A stretch of DNA of 64,000 bases from Asticcacaulis sp. SL142 (GCF_026625745.1 NZ_CP113061.1:3186001-3250000), one strand, 5' to 3'. Numbered from the stretch's first letter, positions 25,246 through 35,274 are shown. Notes: generated by a model not told the origin, from the sequence alone. Numbers and translations are program-made.

Positions 25246-27939
25246 ATGACCGATCCCGTCATCGACCACGTCAAACAAAACACCGCCATGCTGGAAGGGT
25301 TTCTGAACGAAGCCATTACCGATTTTGGCCGCGGCGAGGTGCTGTCCAAGCTTAATGTCCTCAAATCGAGCGCGTTCGATCTGTCGGGCTTTTCAGAATC
25401 GGACGCTGCCCATGCGGCGCGCGTCCTGACCTGTTTGTCGACACTCAGCGTCATCTCCGAAGACGTGGCCAATCTGGGCCGCGAGGATACGTTTGAGGCG
25501 TCGGACGGTTCGGTTCAGACCATCAGCCTTGCCAATGCGGTCGCCTCGGCCCGCAAAGACGGCATCGATCAGGAACGGATCGAAAAGACCCTGCAAAACA
25601 TCCATGCCTCTCCGGTCTTTACGGCCCATCCGACCGAAATGCGCCGCGCCAGTGTTGTTGAGCGCGAATATGAAATTACTCAGCTTTTGTCGCGTTATGA
25701 AAGCTGCAATTCGGCACTTGAGCGCCGCGCCATCGAAGAAGACCTCTACCGCGCCATCGCCCTTTTGTGGAATACGCGCCTGCACCGGCCGGAGCGGATC
25801 ACGGTCTTTGATGAGATTGAAAATTCACTGGGCGTGGTGCGCCGTTCCATCCTGCCCGCGCTGGTTAATCTCTATACCCAGTGGGACCGCGATATCGCGC
25901 TGGATGAGACCCTGCCGAAGATTTTGAAACTCGGCTCATGGATCGGTGGCGACCGCGACGGCCACCCCCATGTCGATGAGACGACCCTGCGCTATGCCTT
26001 CCGCGAGCAGGCCCGCACCATTTTCCGGTTTTATTTCGATCAGATCAACAAGCTTGATACCGAACTGACCGTCTCCGAAGAACTGACCAAGGTGTCCGAC
26101 GACCTGATGGAGTTGTCGCGCAAATCGTCCGACACCAATGTCCACCGCGTCGATGAACCCTACCGGCGTGCTCTGTCCTATGTGAAGGCCCGTCTGGCCA
26201 AGACCGCTCAGGTCATTATCGGGGAGCAGCGCGGTTTGGGCTCCGGCTATGTGCCGCAGGAAATTGCCACCCCCTATGAGACGGTTGATGAATTTGTGCG
26301 CGACCTTAAGGTCATCCGCGACAGCCTGATCGCCAATGGCGGCAAGCGCCTGATCGGGCGCACGCTCAAGGCGACGATCCAGATCGCGCGTTCCTGCGGC
26401 TTTCACCTGATGGCGCTTGATCTCCGTCAGAACTCATCGGTCCATGAGCGGGTGGTGGCGGAACTGTTCGCCCAGTCGTCGGAACTGCTTGACTATATGT
26501 CCCTGTCGGAAAATGAGCGGGTGTCGGCGTTGGTGGCGGAACTGACCAATGACCGTCTGCTGCGCTGGCCGTTTGCCAAATATTCGGCTGAGACGCGCAG
26601 AGAGCTTAAGATTATCGATGCGGCGGCTGAGGTTATCAAGACCTACGGCCCATCGGCCATCGGCGCCTATGTGATTTCGATGGGTAAGTCGGTGTCGGAT
26701 ATTCTTGAGCCGCTGGTGCTGTTGAAACAGGCAGGCCTCGTTTACGGCGGGCCGCAGCCGCACACCATGATCAAGGTGGCTCCCCTGTTTGAAACCATCG
26801 GCGACCTTGAGGCCGCCCCCGACATCATGAAGCGCTGGTTAGGCCTGCCCGCCATGCGCTCGCTTTTGGGGCGTCCGGCGGTTCAGGAAGTCATGCTCGG
26901 CTATTCGGATTCCAACAAAGACGGCGGCTATACGGCGTCGCGCTGGTCGCTGCATAAAGCGTCCTCGGCCATCAAAGCGGTCTGTGAGCATTACGGCGTG
27001 GGCTTAAGACTGTTCCATGGTCGTGGCGGATCGGTCGGACGCGGGGGAGGACCGGCGTTTGGCGCTATTCTGGCTCAGCCTGCGGGCACGGTCGGCGGCC
27101 ACATTAAGGTGACGGAGCAGGGTGAAATGATCGCCCGTAAGTTCGGCAATGCCACGACGGCAGGCAAGACGCTCGACAGCTTTGCGGCGGCGGTGTTCCT
27201 CGCGTCTGTAAAACCCAAGGTCGATAAGGACACCAAGGAAGCGAAAGCCGAAGCGAAGTTCGGGCCGGTGATGGACAAAATCTGCGCCGCCTCATTCAAG
27301 GCCTACCGCGATCTGGTCTATGAGGATGAGCATTTTCTGGCCTTCTTCCGCAATGTGACGCCGATTTCGGAGATCACTGACCTTAAGATCGGCTCGCGTC
27401 CGGCGTCGCGGACCACCAGCGGTCAGATCGAAGACCTGCGGGCCATTCCGTGGGTGTTTTCGTGGTCGCAGTCGCGCTTTGTCCTGCCCGGTTGGTACGG
27501 TTTTGCGGCAGCGGTGCGCGATACCGGCGTTGAGGATTCGGTCCTGTCCGACATGGTTCAGACCTGGGATTTCTTTGATGTCTTCCTGGCCAATATGGAA
27601 ATGGCGCTGGCCAAGGCCGACATGGAAATCGCCGGGCTTTATGTCGATCATCTGGCGCGCGATAAGGTCGAGGCCCAGCGCATCTTTGATAAGATCAGGT
27701 TCGAGTTCGATGACACGATTGCTTTGATCCTGCGTATCCGCGGTGCCAAGACCCTGCTGTCGACCCATGAGCACCTGCGTGGCTCAATTGAGCGCTCAAA
27801 GCCGGTGCTCGATACGCTCAACCGGATGCAGGTCGAACTGATGACCCAGCGCCGTCACGGCAATCAGCATAAGCTGGTCAAACTGGCCCTGCAACTGACC
27901 GTCAACGGCACGGCCAGCGCGCTCAGGAACACAGGTTAA
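25246..27939 (+). CDS. ppc: Phosphoenolpyruvate carboxylase
   Basis: An 897-residue cytosolic enzyme that makes oxaloacetate from PEP and bicarbonate to refill the TCA cycle. The ATG at 25246 is preferred over an in-frame GTG at 25231. The catalytic histidine block VFTAHPTEMRR lies near residue 127. The glycine-rich loop FHGRGGSVGRGGGP lies near 590, and the C-terminus ends RNTG, matching the invariant family tail that closes the active site. Placement next to the Entner-Doudoroff genes fits carbon-flow control. Confidence 0.97.
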   Translation: MTDPVIDHVKQNTAMLEGFLNEAITDFGRGEVLSKLNVLKSSAFDLSGFSESDAAHAARVLTCLSTLSVISEDVANLGREDTFEASDGSVQTISLANAVASARKDGIDQERIEKTLQNIHASPVFTAHPTEMRRASVVEREYEITQLLSRYESCNSALERRAIEEDLYRAIALLWNTRLHRPERITVFDEIENSLGVVRRSILPALVNLYTQWDRDIALDETLPKILKLGSWIGGDRDGHPHVDETTLRYAFREQARTIFRFYFDQINKLDTELTVSEELTKVSDDLMELSRKSSDTNVHRVDEPYRRALSYVKARLAKTAQVIIGEQRGLGSGYVPQEIATPYETVDEFVRDLKVIRDSLIANGGKRLIGRTLKATIQIARSCGFHLMALDLRQNSSVHERVVAELFAQSSELLDYMSLSENERVSALVAELTNDRLLRWPFAKYSAETRRELKIIDAAAEVIKTYGPSAIGAYVISMGKSVSDILEPLVLLKQAGLVYGGPQPHTMIKVAPLFETIGDLEAAPDIMKRWLGLPAMRSLLGRPAVQEVMLGYSDSNKDGGYTASRWSLHKASSAIKAVCEHYGVGLRLFHGRGGSVGRGGGPAFGAILAQPAGTVGGHIKVTEQGEMIARKFGNATTAGKTLDSFAAAVFLASVKPKVDKDTKEAKAEAKFGPVMDKICAASFKAYRDLVYEDEHFLAFFRNVTPISEITDLKIGSRPASRTTSGQIEDLRAIPWVFSWSQSRFVLPGWYGFAAAVRDTGVEDSVLSDMVQTWDFFDVFLANMEMALAKADMEIAGLYVDHLARDKVEAQRIFDKIRFEFDDTIALILRIRGAKTLLSTHEHLRGSIERSKPVLDTLNRMQVELMTQRRHGNQHKLVKLALQLTVNGTASALRNTG

Positions 27940-28070
27940 CTCCGTCCGGGTGCGGACAATTGACGGTCATGTAGAAAAAATCGTGCGACATAACCAATTG
28001 TGTTCACGAAGTTTTTGGTTTTATGGATGTATGAATGCGGCATAATCCACCGATGCGGTCAGTCTGCGAC

Positions 28071-28110
28071 TTGACCCTGTTGGGAATAGCCTGTATGACA
28101 GCGCTGTCAT
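28071..28110 (+). promoter_or_regulatory. zwf promoter with LacI-type operator
   Basis: TTGACC (28071-28076), a 17-base spacer and TATGAC (28094-28099) form a plausible sigma-70 promoter. The perfect 16-bp palindrome ATGACAGCGCTGTCAT (28095-28110) overlaps the -10 box, where a bound repressor would block transcription. The zwf start is about 95 bases downstream. A near-identical core recurs at 36613 and 36799. Confidence 0.75.
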
Positions 28111-28204
28111 CGACTTTGGTCGATTTGGCACGCAGGATCAACCGCACCAGCAGGCTCTCACTCAAGAAGGGGCCGTTGTCTTCGGCCCAGGAACGATAAG
28201 CTTT

Positions 28205-29695
28205 ATGTCTCTGAACGGATTATCTTCACCATCGGTACGCCAGCGCGTGTTTGTTCTGGTGGGCGGCACCGGCGATCTGGCACTGCGCATGTTGTGGCCG
28301 TCGTTGGCCATGCTCGATCAGGACGGCTTTCTGGCGGATGATGTGCGGCTGGTATCGGTGGCGCGCGAAGCCGTGGGCCGCGATGAATTTGTTGAGCGCG
28401 TCAAGGCCGCGGTGACCAAGCGCGCAGGCGCTGACCTCGAAGACGGTACGATTGACAAATTTGCCGCCCGCATCAGCCATCTGTCGCTTGATGTCGGTGA
28501 TGCCGAATGGGGCCCCAAGCTCAAGGCTGAACTGGGGGCTACGGATAATCTCGATATCGTGTTCTTCCTGTCGGTGTCGCCGTCGCTGTTCAAGCCGATC
28601 TGCGAACACCTGCTGAAGGCCGGCCTGAACGCCAAACCTAACCGCGTCATTATCGAAAAGCCGCTCGGGCGTGATCTGGCCTCATCCAAGGTCATCAATG
28701 ACTCGGTGGCGGTTGCCTTTGACGAAGCACGCGTCTTCCGCATCGACCACTATCTGGGCAAGGAAACGGTGCAGAACCTGATTGCGCTGCGCTTTGCCAA
28801 TACGGTGTTTGAGCCGCTGTGGAATGCGCAGTCGGTTGATCATGTTCAGATTACGGTCGCCGAAACCGTCGGCGTCGGTGAGCGTCTGGGCTATTACGAT
28901 GAATACGGCGCCCTGCGCGACATGCTGCAAAACCACCTGTTGCAGCTGTTGTGTCTGCTGGCGATGGAGCCGCCGTCGGGCATTAATGCCGATGCTTTGC
29001 GTGACGAAAAGGTCAAGGTTCTCAAAAGCCTGAAGCCGATCAATGAGCACAATGTCCTGACCCATACCGCGCGCGGCCAGTACGGCGCGGGCTTTGCTGA
29101 GGGCAAGCCGGTAGCAGGTTATGAGGCCGAGAAGGGCTCTCCGTCCGGCACCGAAACCTATGTCGCGCTGAAAGCCGAAATCGCCAACTGGCGCTGGGCA
29201 GGCACGCCGTTTTACCTGCGCACCGGCAAGCATTTGCCGAGCCGCGCTACTGAGATTGTGGTGCAGTTCAAGGCCGTCCCGCACTCTATCTTTGGGGGGG
29301 CGGTTCTGGCCAACCGTCTGGTGATCCGCCTTCAGCCGGAAGAAGATATTTCGCTGACCGTCATGAACAAAGCGCCGGGTCTGTCGGCGGCGGGCGGAAT
29401 GGATCTACAGCCTCTGGCCCTGTCGCTGTCGCTGACCAACGCGTTCGATTCCAACGGCACAAAAGCCCCGCGCCGCCGTATCGCCTATGAGCGGCTGATT
29501 CTGGATGCGCTCAATGGCAACAATGCCGCCTTTGTGCGCCGCGATGAGGTCGAAGCCGCCTGGGCGTGGGTTGATGGCATTGAAGACGGCTGGGCCAAGG
29601 TTTACCCGCGTCCCCAGTCCTATCCGGCGGGCTCCTACGGGCCGGTGTCGGCCTATACCCTGCTTGATCGCGATGGGCGTAGCTGGAATGACTGA
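28205..29695 (+). CDS. zwf: Glucose-6-phosphate dehydrogenase
   Basis: A 496-residue enzyme oxidising glucose-6-phosphate to 6-phosphogluconolactone with NAD(P)+, the entry step of the Entner-Doudoroff route. The nucleotide loop reads GGTGDLALRMLWPSL instead of the common GASGDLxxRKL. The active-site block RIDHYLGKETVQNLIALRFAN lies near residues 178-198. It is the first gene of a run zwf-pgl-edd-glk-eda, and the operator at its promoter points to sugar-responsive repression. It overlaps pgl by eight bases. Confidence 0.96.
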   Translation: MSLNGLSSPSVRQRVFVLVGGTGDLALRMLWPSLAMLDQDGFLADDVRLVSVAREAVGRDEFVERVKAAVTKRAGADLEDGTIDKFAARISHLSLDVGDAEWGPKLKAELGATDNLDIVFFLSVSPSLFKPICEHLLKAGLNAKPNRVIIEKPLGRDLASSKVINDSVAVAFDEARVFRIDHYLGKETVQNLIALRFANTVFEPLWNAQSVDHVQITVAETVGVGERLGYYDEYGALRDMLQNHLLQLLCLLAMEPPSGINADALRDEKVKVLKSLKPINEHNVLTHTARGQYGAGFAEGKPVAGYEAEKGSPSGTETYVALKAEIANWRWAGTPFYLRTGKHLPSRATEIVVQFKAVPHSIFGGAVLANRLVIRLQPEEDISLTVMNKAPGLSAAGGMDLQPLALSLSLTNAFDSNGTKAPRRRIAYERLILDALNGNNAAFVRRDEVEAAWAWVDGIEDGWAKVYPRPQSYPAGSYGPVSAYTLLDRDGRSWND

Positions 29696-30455
29696 ACTTG
29701 TCCGCGATAAAATTATTAATCTGCCTGGCTTAAACGGCGATTTACCCGTTCACGTTTTCGCAAGCGTCGATGAGGCCGTGACGCATGTAATTGACCAAAT
29801 AGCAGTTACCTTAGAATCCGAAGTCGCATCTAAGGGCCATGCCTTGATCACAGGTGCGGGCGGATCGACGCCCAAGGCGGTCTATGAGGGTTTGAGCGGG
29901 CTTAATCTCGACTGGTCCAAGATCACAATCACGCAGGTCGATGAACGGTTTGTGCCGCTGGATAATGCCTCATCAAACACCCTGATGATGGCCACGGCAC
30001 TGACCCCGGCGATCGAGGCGGGGCTTAATTTCGTGACCTTGATTCAGGATCTGGATGATGCGGGGGAGTGCGCGAAAAAGGCTGAAGCCGTTTTGCGAAG
30101 TATCGAAACGGCTGACGATGAGGCGATCTTTGATCTGACCTTGCTCGGCATGGGGGCGGATGCGCACTATGCCTCGATCTTCCCCGGTCATGCTATTAAT
30201 GCCGAGATCTATAACACGACGGCTTTGGTTCTGCCGGTCGCCCCATCCGGTACAGAGGCTGAACCAAAACTACCGCGCATCACCCTGACCGTGCCTGCGC
30301 TCAATCGCTCCAAGCGCATCCTGCTGCTGATTACCGGCGCTGAAAAGCTTGAGGTTTTACGCAGCGCTATTTTATCTGATGATCCCTATACGTCCCCCAT
30401 CGGTGCTTTCATCGCGCAGTCGCCTGTGCCGGTAGATGTCGTTTGGGCGGCCTAA
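29688..30455 (+). CDS. pgl: 6-phosphogluconolactonase
   Basis: A 255-residue DevB-type lactonase converting 6-phosphogluconolactone to 6-phosphogluconate. I place the start at the ATG overlapping the zwf stop (ATGACTGA), although the frame is open further upstream. Motifs are GAGGSTPKAVYEGL, TQVDERFVPLDNASSN and LLGMGADAHYASIFPGH. The last differs from the usual LGMGxDGHTASLFP, with Gly to Ala and Thr to Tyr next to the conserved histidine. Function is well supported by position between zwf and edd. Confidence 0.93.
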   Translation: MTELVRDKIINLPGLNGDLPVHVFASVDEAVTHVIDQIAVTLESEVASKGHALITGAGGSTPKAVYEGLSGLNLDWSKITITQVDERFVPLDNASSNTLMMATALTPAIEAGLNFVTLIQDLDDAGECAKKAEAVLRSIETADDEAIFDLTLLGMGADAHYASIFPGHAINAEIYNTTALVLPVAPSGTEAEPKLPRITLTVPALNRSKRILLLITGAEKLEVLRSAILSDDPYTSPIGAFIAQSPVPVDVVWAA

Positions 30456-30461
30456 GAGTAC

Positions 30462-32280
30462 ATGACCATGACCCTCAATCCTGCGCTCGACGCCATTACG
30501 CAACGCATCACGGATCGCTCCAGAGATTTGCGCGCCAAGTTCGAGGCCCGCACCGAGCGCTATAAGACGACCGAGCCGCGCCGTAAAAAGCTGAGTTGCG
30601 CCAACTATGCCCACGTCGTCGCCGCCTCGACCGAGAACGATAAGCTGCAGGCAGCACTCGATACTGTGCCCAATATCGGCGTGGTCACCGCCTATAACGA
30701 TATGTTGTCGGCCCATCAGCCATACCACAACTACCCCGAAAAGATCCTGAAAGCCGCCCGCAAAGTCGGCGCCACATCTCAGGTCGCCGGTGGTGTGCCC
30801 GCCATGTGCGATGGCGTCACCCAAGGCCGCGGCGGTATGGAGCTGTCGTTGTTTTCGCGGGACGTCATTGCCATGTCGGCAGCGATTGCCCTCAGCCATG
30901 ATGCGTTTGACGCCGCCCTGATGCTGGGCGTGTGCGATAAGATCGTGCCGGGTCTGGTGATCGGGGCGCTGTCGTTTGCCCATCTGCCGGTGATTTTCGT
31001 GCCCGCAGGACCGATGAGTTCAGGGCTGCCTAACCCTGAAAAAGCCAAGATTCGCACACAGTATGCCCGTGGCGAAGTCGGCCGCGATGCCCTGCTGGCG
31101 GCGGAGATGGCATCATACCACGGGGTCGGCACCTGTACGTTTTACGGCACCGCCAATTCCAATCAGATGCTGATGGAAATGATGGGTCTGCATGTGCCAG
31201 GCTCGGCCTTTATCCATCCGCATACCGAACTTCGTGAGGCCTTGACCGCCGCCGCCGTCGAACGTGCGGCCCTGACCGCCGCCAATGGTAAGCAGCCGGC
31301 GTGTCTGGCTGATGTGCTGACCGTCAAGGCGTTTGTCAACGGCGTTGTCGGCCTGATGGCCACCGGCGGATCGACCAATCACGCCCTGCATTTGCCCGCT
31401 ATGGCGCGGGCCGCAGGTATCATTCTGACGCCCGAAGATTTGAACGACATTTCCCGCATCGTGCCGCTGCTGGCGCGGGTCTATCCCAATGGTTCGGCCG
31501 ACACCAACCACTTCCATGCGGCAGGCGGCGTTGGCTTTGTGATGCGAGAATTGCTGAGTGTGGGTTTGCTGCACGCTGATGTTCAGACCATCTGGGGTGA
31601 GGGGCTGGCCGACTATTGCCGTGAGCCGATTTTGCAAAACGGCCAGGTCATCTGGCGCGACTTACCCGGAAGCCTCCGGCGACGAAGCCGTGCTGCGGCC
31701 GATTGCCAATCCGTTCTGCATCGAGGGTGGCCTGCGCGAAATGAAGGGCAATCTCGGTATTGCCGTCTCCAAGATTTCCGCCGTCAAGCCGGAGCATCAG
31801 TTTATCGAAGCGCCTTGCGCGGTTTTCGACGATCAGGATGATTTCCTGGCGGCTTTTAAGGCCGGTAACATCCCCGATGGGGATTTTATTTGCGTCGTCA
31901 GATTCCAGGGGCCAAAGGCCAATGGTATGCCTGAGTTGCATTCGCTCACGCCATCTTTGTCAAGCTTGCTGGATCAGGGCCGTAAGGTCGCGCTGGTTAG
32001 CGATGGACGGATGTCGGGTGCATCAGGTAAGGTAGCCTCAGCGATTCATCTCACTCCAGAAGCCAAAGATGGCGGACCGATTTCAAAACTGCGGTCAGGA
32101 GATGTGTTGCGGGTAGATTGCGAAAATGGGACCTTAAGCTTCATAGGTAATGAAGCGTCATTCTTGGCCCGCGAACCGGCTGTGAAAGAGACCGAAATGG
32201 ATGGTCTTGGACGCGAGCTGTTCGCCCCGTTCCGGCGCGTCGTAGGCGCTGCGGATGAGGGCGGCGCGGTCTTCTGGTAA
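30462..32280 (+). pseudogene. edd: Phosphogluconate dehydratase, one-base frameshift
   Basis: 6-phosphogluconate dehydratase makes KDPG. The first frame reads normally from 30462 to VIWRDLP ([22 protein letters not shown] given by positions about 109-130; [29 protein letters not shown]). It then goes out of frame. The +1 frame resumes at once as [16 protein letters not shown] and continues to 32280 (SDGRMSGASGKVASAIHL). Removing one C from CCC at 31665-31667 would restore one protein of about 605 residues, the family length. Both halves are well conserved, so a sequencing error or very recent mutation is more likely than decay. Confidence 0.92.
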
Positions 32281-32286
32281 GGTTAG

Positions 32287-33303
32287 ATGACAGCCCATTT
32301 TGAGTCCCCCACAACGTCGTCTGCGGCGTCCGTTACCTTTCGTGGTTTAGTCGGTGATATCGGCGGCACCAATGCGCGTTTTGCCATTGCTGAGCGCGAT
32401 CACGGCAAGACGAAGCTGCGTGATTTCAAGTCGTTCGAGACGCACGGCTATCCCAATATCTATGCCGTTATCGCGGATTATTTCCGGGATTTAGGGGGCC
32501 GTCCAGAATTGGATTATGCCGTGTTGGCGGTGGCCGGGCCGGTCAAGAACGGGCAGATCAAGTTTACCAACCTCGACTGGCTGGTGACGGAAAGTGAACT
32601 GGCCAAGTCATCGGGCGCTAAAAAATCGCGCCTGATCAACGACTATGCGGCCTTGGCCTATGCGCTGCCCTATATGGACGGCGACGATATCAAAACGCTG
32701 GGGCCGGTCGCGAAAGGCTTTGGCGATGTCCATGCCGTTATGGGCGCTGGCACAGGTTTTGGCGCGTCGGTTCTGGTCGGTGGGGCATATGGGCCTTATT
32801 GTCTGTCGACCGAAAGCGGCCATGCGTCGTGGGCGCCGGTCAATGATTTTGAGGCCGATATTCACCGCTTTTTGCGCAAAAAACTGGGTCGGGTGACGAT
32901 CGAGAATCTGTTGTCAGGCCCCGGTCTGGTCAATCTCTATCAGGCCGTATCCTATGTGCGCGGTGAAAAGGCGCTGGAGCTGACCCCCGCACAGATCACC
33001 AATATTGAAGGGCCTGATGCCCAAGGCTGCCGCTACACGGTTGAGGCGTTTCTGGATATTCTGGCCTCGGTGTGTGGCGATCTGGCGCTCTGTCATGGGG
33101 CGACGGCGGGTATGTTTATCGCGGGTGGCATCGCGCCGCGCCTGCTCCGGTTCATCGACGAAGGCCGCTTCCGCGCGCGCATGGAGGCCAAGGCGCCTCT
33201 GGCCGATCTGGTCGCCGGTATCCCCAGTCATATCATCACCCACCCGTGCGCGGCCTTGCTGGGGTCAGCCCATGCCTTGACGGACGCTGAGATCACGGGC
33301 TGA
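32287..33303 (+). CDS. glk: Glucokinase
   Basis: A 338-residue glucokinase of the Glk family, phosphorylating glucose with ATP to feed the Entner-Doudoroff route. The phosphate-binding block is VGDIGGTNARFAIAE near residue 23. The sugar site is seen in NLDWLVTES, LINDYAALAYALPY and ESGHASWAPVNDFEADI, and a second glycine motif is VMGAGTGFGASVL. It starts six bases after the edd stop, so it lies in the same operon. Confidence 0.95.
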   Translation: MTAHFESPTTSSAASVTFRGLVGDIGGTNARFAIAERDHGKTKLRDFKSFETHGYPNIYAVIADYFRDLGGRPELDYAVLAVAGPVKNGQIKFTNLDWLVTESELAKSSGAKKSRLINDYAALAYALPYMDGDDIKTLGPVAKGFGDVHAVMGAGTGFGASVLVGGAYGPYCLSTESGHASWAPVNDFEADIHRFLRKKLGRVTIENLLSGPGLVNLYQAVSYVRGEKALELTPAQITNIEGPDAQGCRYTVEAFLDILASVCGDLALCHGATAGMFIAGGIAPRLLRFIDEGRFRARMEAKAPLADLVAGIPSHIITHPCAALLGSAHALTDAEITG

Positions 33304-33363
33304 ATAGGTCTATAAAAAATGTCGCTTAAGCGGCAATCTTAAAACGAAAAAGGAAATCCCCCG

Positions 33364-34008
33364 ATGAGCAAATATCCTGGCACCCACGCCAACGTCCCGA
33401 AGTTCATGACCACAGGGCCGGTCCTGCCGGTCATGGTCATCCCCAGCCTTGATCAGGCCCTGCCGCTGGCGGATGCGCTGATCGCCGGTGGGATCACGGT
33501 GCTGGAAATCACCCTGCGTACCGATTGTGCGCTGGATGCGATTAAGCTCATCGCCAAAGAACGTCCCGATGCCATTGTGGGTGCCGGTACGGTTCTGACA
33601 CCAAACGACGCCGAAAAAGCCGCCAAGGCCGGGGCCAAGTTTCTGGTCTCTCCCGGCCTGACCAAGGAACTGGCCAAGCAGGATTCATTACCCCTGCTGC
33701 CGGGTGTGCAGACGGCCTCAGAGGTCATGCAGGCGCTGGAGTGGAACTTTACCCACCTGAAATTCTTCCCGGCCGTACCTGCCGGGGGCATCCCGATGCT
33801 GAAAGGTATTGGCGGGCCGCTGCCGCAGGTCAAGTTCTGCCCGACTGGCGGGATTGATGCCAAAAATGCCGCTGATTTCTTAGCACTCGATAACGTCCTG
33901 TGCGTCGGCGGATCGTGGGTCGCCCCCGCCAAGGCCATGCAGGACGGCAATTGGGCCGAAATCACGCGCCTTACGGCTGAGGCTGTGGCAGCCTTTTCAA
34001 AGGCCTAA
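33364..34008 (+). CDS. eda: KDPG aldolase
   Basis: A 214-residue class I aldolase splitting 2-keto-3-deoxy-6-phosphogluconate into pyruvate and glyceraldehyde-3-phosphate. The catalytic glutamate lies in LEITLRTDCALDAI (near residue 48). The Schiff-base lysine lies in NFTHLKFFPA (near 137), followed by GGPLPQVKFCPTGGID. It has a good AAAGGA ribosome site and a 60-base gap after glk. It completes the pathway in one cluster; in Caulobacter crescentus, as I recall, eda lies elsewhere. Confidence 0.95.
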   Translation: MSKYPGTHANVPKFMTTGPVLPVMVIPSLDQALPLADALIAGGITVLEITLRTDCALDAIKLIAKERPDAIVGAGTVLTPNDAEKAAKAGAKFLVSPGLTKELAKQDSLPLLPGVQTASEVMQALEWNFTHLKFFPAVPAGGIPMLKGIGGPLPQVKFCPTGGIDAKNAADFLALDNVLCVGGSWVAPAKAMQDGNWAEITRLTAEAVAAFSKA

Positions 34009-34014
34009 GTCATC

Positions 34015-34049
34015 ACAGCGCTGGCGGGAATGCCCTGCCAGCGCTGTCA
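34015..34049. promoter_or_regulatory. Paired CAGCGCTG sites / hairpin after eda
   Basis: ACAGCGCTGGC (34015-34025) and GCCAGCGCTGT (34037-34047) form a long inverted repeat. Each arm holds the CAGCGCTG core of the operators near zwf and the beta-glucosidase gene, 23 bp apart. No T-run follows on the plus strand, so it is not a classic terminator. It could be a double operator for the downstream lacI gene or a post-eda hairpin. Confidence 0.5.
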
Positions 34050-34194
34050 AAAAAGCAGTCATATGCTGATCGCTGATTGACAAATCACGCGCTTAAGACA
34101 ATTTGAAGTCCTAAAATCGTATAATAATCAAAACGGCAGGCCCGCAATGCGTTCGCGGGCTGATCCGGATACGGACGCGAGAGGGACTTAATTG

Positions 34195-35274
34195 GTGGAC
34201 ATCAAGGCGTCAGCGGAGCTTAAACTCGGTGTGAATTTACCGGCGAGCGGCACGGTATCCACGATAAATGACGTGGCGCGTCTGGCGGGGGTGTCGATCA
34301 AGACCGTCTCACGGGTCATGAATAATGAGCCCAATGTCCGTGGTGAGACCCGCGCCAAGGTGCAGGAAGCCGCCAATCTGCTGCATTACCGGCCCAATCT
34401 TCTGGCGCGGTCACTGGCGGGGGCGCGCAGTTTTTTGATCGGCATTTTCTACGATAACCCCAACCCCAGCTATATCAATGCCGTGCAAAACGGGGCGATC
34501 CGGCGCTGCCGTGAAAACAGCTATCACCTGCTGATCGAGCCGCAGGATGCCCATTCGCCTGACCTTGAGCGCAATATAGCCGGGCTTCTGGCGACCATTC
34601 GCCTTGATGGCGTGATCCTGACGCCGCCCTTATGTGACATGGCGGTGGTGCTGCATGCGGTTGAGGCCGCGGGCGTGCCCTATGTGCGGATTTCACCGTT
34701 CCTCAATCCCGGACGCTCGCCGATTGTGCGCATGGATGAGGCCCGCGCCACCTATGAAATGACCCAGCATCTGATCGCCATGGGCCACCGCGATATAGGT
34801 TTTGTGCTCGGCCACCCCGAACATGGCGGCACGCATTTACGCTATCAGGGCTTCACAAAGGCGCTGAGCGAGGCCGGAATCACCCCCAGGCCCGATTGGG
34901 TAAAGCAGGGCTTTTTCTCCTACGAATCCGGTGTTGAGGCGGGCAAGGCGTTCTTTGAGGCGGGCAATCCGCGTCCGACGGCGATTTTCTCCAGCAACGA
35001 CTATATGGCGTTTGGCATTATGGGCGTCGCTCAGCAAATGGGCATCCGCATCCCCGAAGATATCTCGATTTGCGGGTTCGACGATGCGCCGGGATCGATC
35101 CTGATCTGGCCGCATGTGACCACGATCCGCCAGCCGGTCGAAGATATCGCCTATGCCGCCGCCGATATCCTGCTGGCCAAGGCGGAGCTAGAAGACGCGG
35201 ATAGCACTAAACGCGACACCGACCGCCTGCTGCCGTTTGAACTGATCAAGCGCAATTCGGTCGGGCCGGTTTAG
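34195..35274 (+). CDS. LacI-family transcriptional regulator
   Basis: A 359-residue repressor-type protein. The start is probably GTG at 34195, eight bases after GAGGGA, with TTG at 34192 as an alternative. The N-terminal helix-turn-helix and hinge read TINDVARLAGVSIKTVSRVM and then NLLHYRPNLLARSLAG. The rest is a periplasmic-binding-like sugar domain (LIGIFYDNPNPSYINAVQNG, AIFSSNDYMAFGIMGVAQQ, ISICGFDDAP). It lies next to the Entner-Doudoroff genes and near three TGACAGCGCTGTCA-type sites, so it is the best candidate to bind them. The inducer, perhaps glucose or a glucoside breakdown product, is unknown. Confidence 0.93.
   Translation: MDIKASAELKLGVNLPASGTVSTINDVARLAGVSIKTVSRVMNNEPNVRGETRAKVQEAANLLHYRPNLLARSLAGARSFLIGIFYDNPNPSYINAVQNGAIRRCRENSYHLLIEPQDAHSPDLERNIAGLLATIRLDGVILTPPLCDMAVVLHAVEAAGVPYVRISPFLNPGRSPIVRMDEARATYEMTQHLIAMGHRDIGFVLGHPEHGGTHLRYQGFTKALSEAGITPRPDWVKQGFFSYESGVEAGKAFFEAGNPRPTAIFSSNDYMAFGIMGVAQQMGIRIPEDISICGFDDAPGSILIWPHVTTIRQPVEDIAYAAADILLAKAELEDADSTKRDTDRLLPFELIKRNSVGPV

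Noticed and set aside
34015..34055. Intrinsic terminator after eda
   Set aside because: The hairpin is strong, but the following bases on the plus strand are an A-run, not a T-run. Listed instead as an inverted repeat with operator cores.
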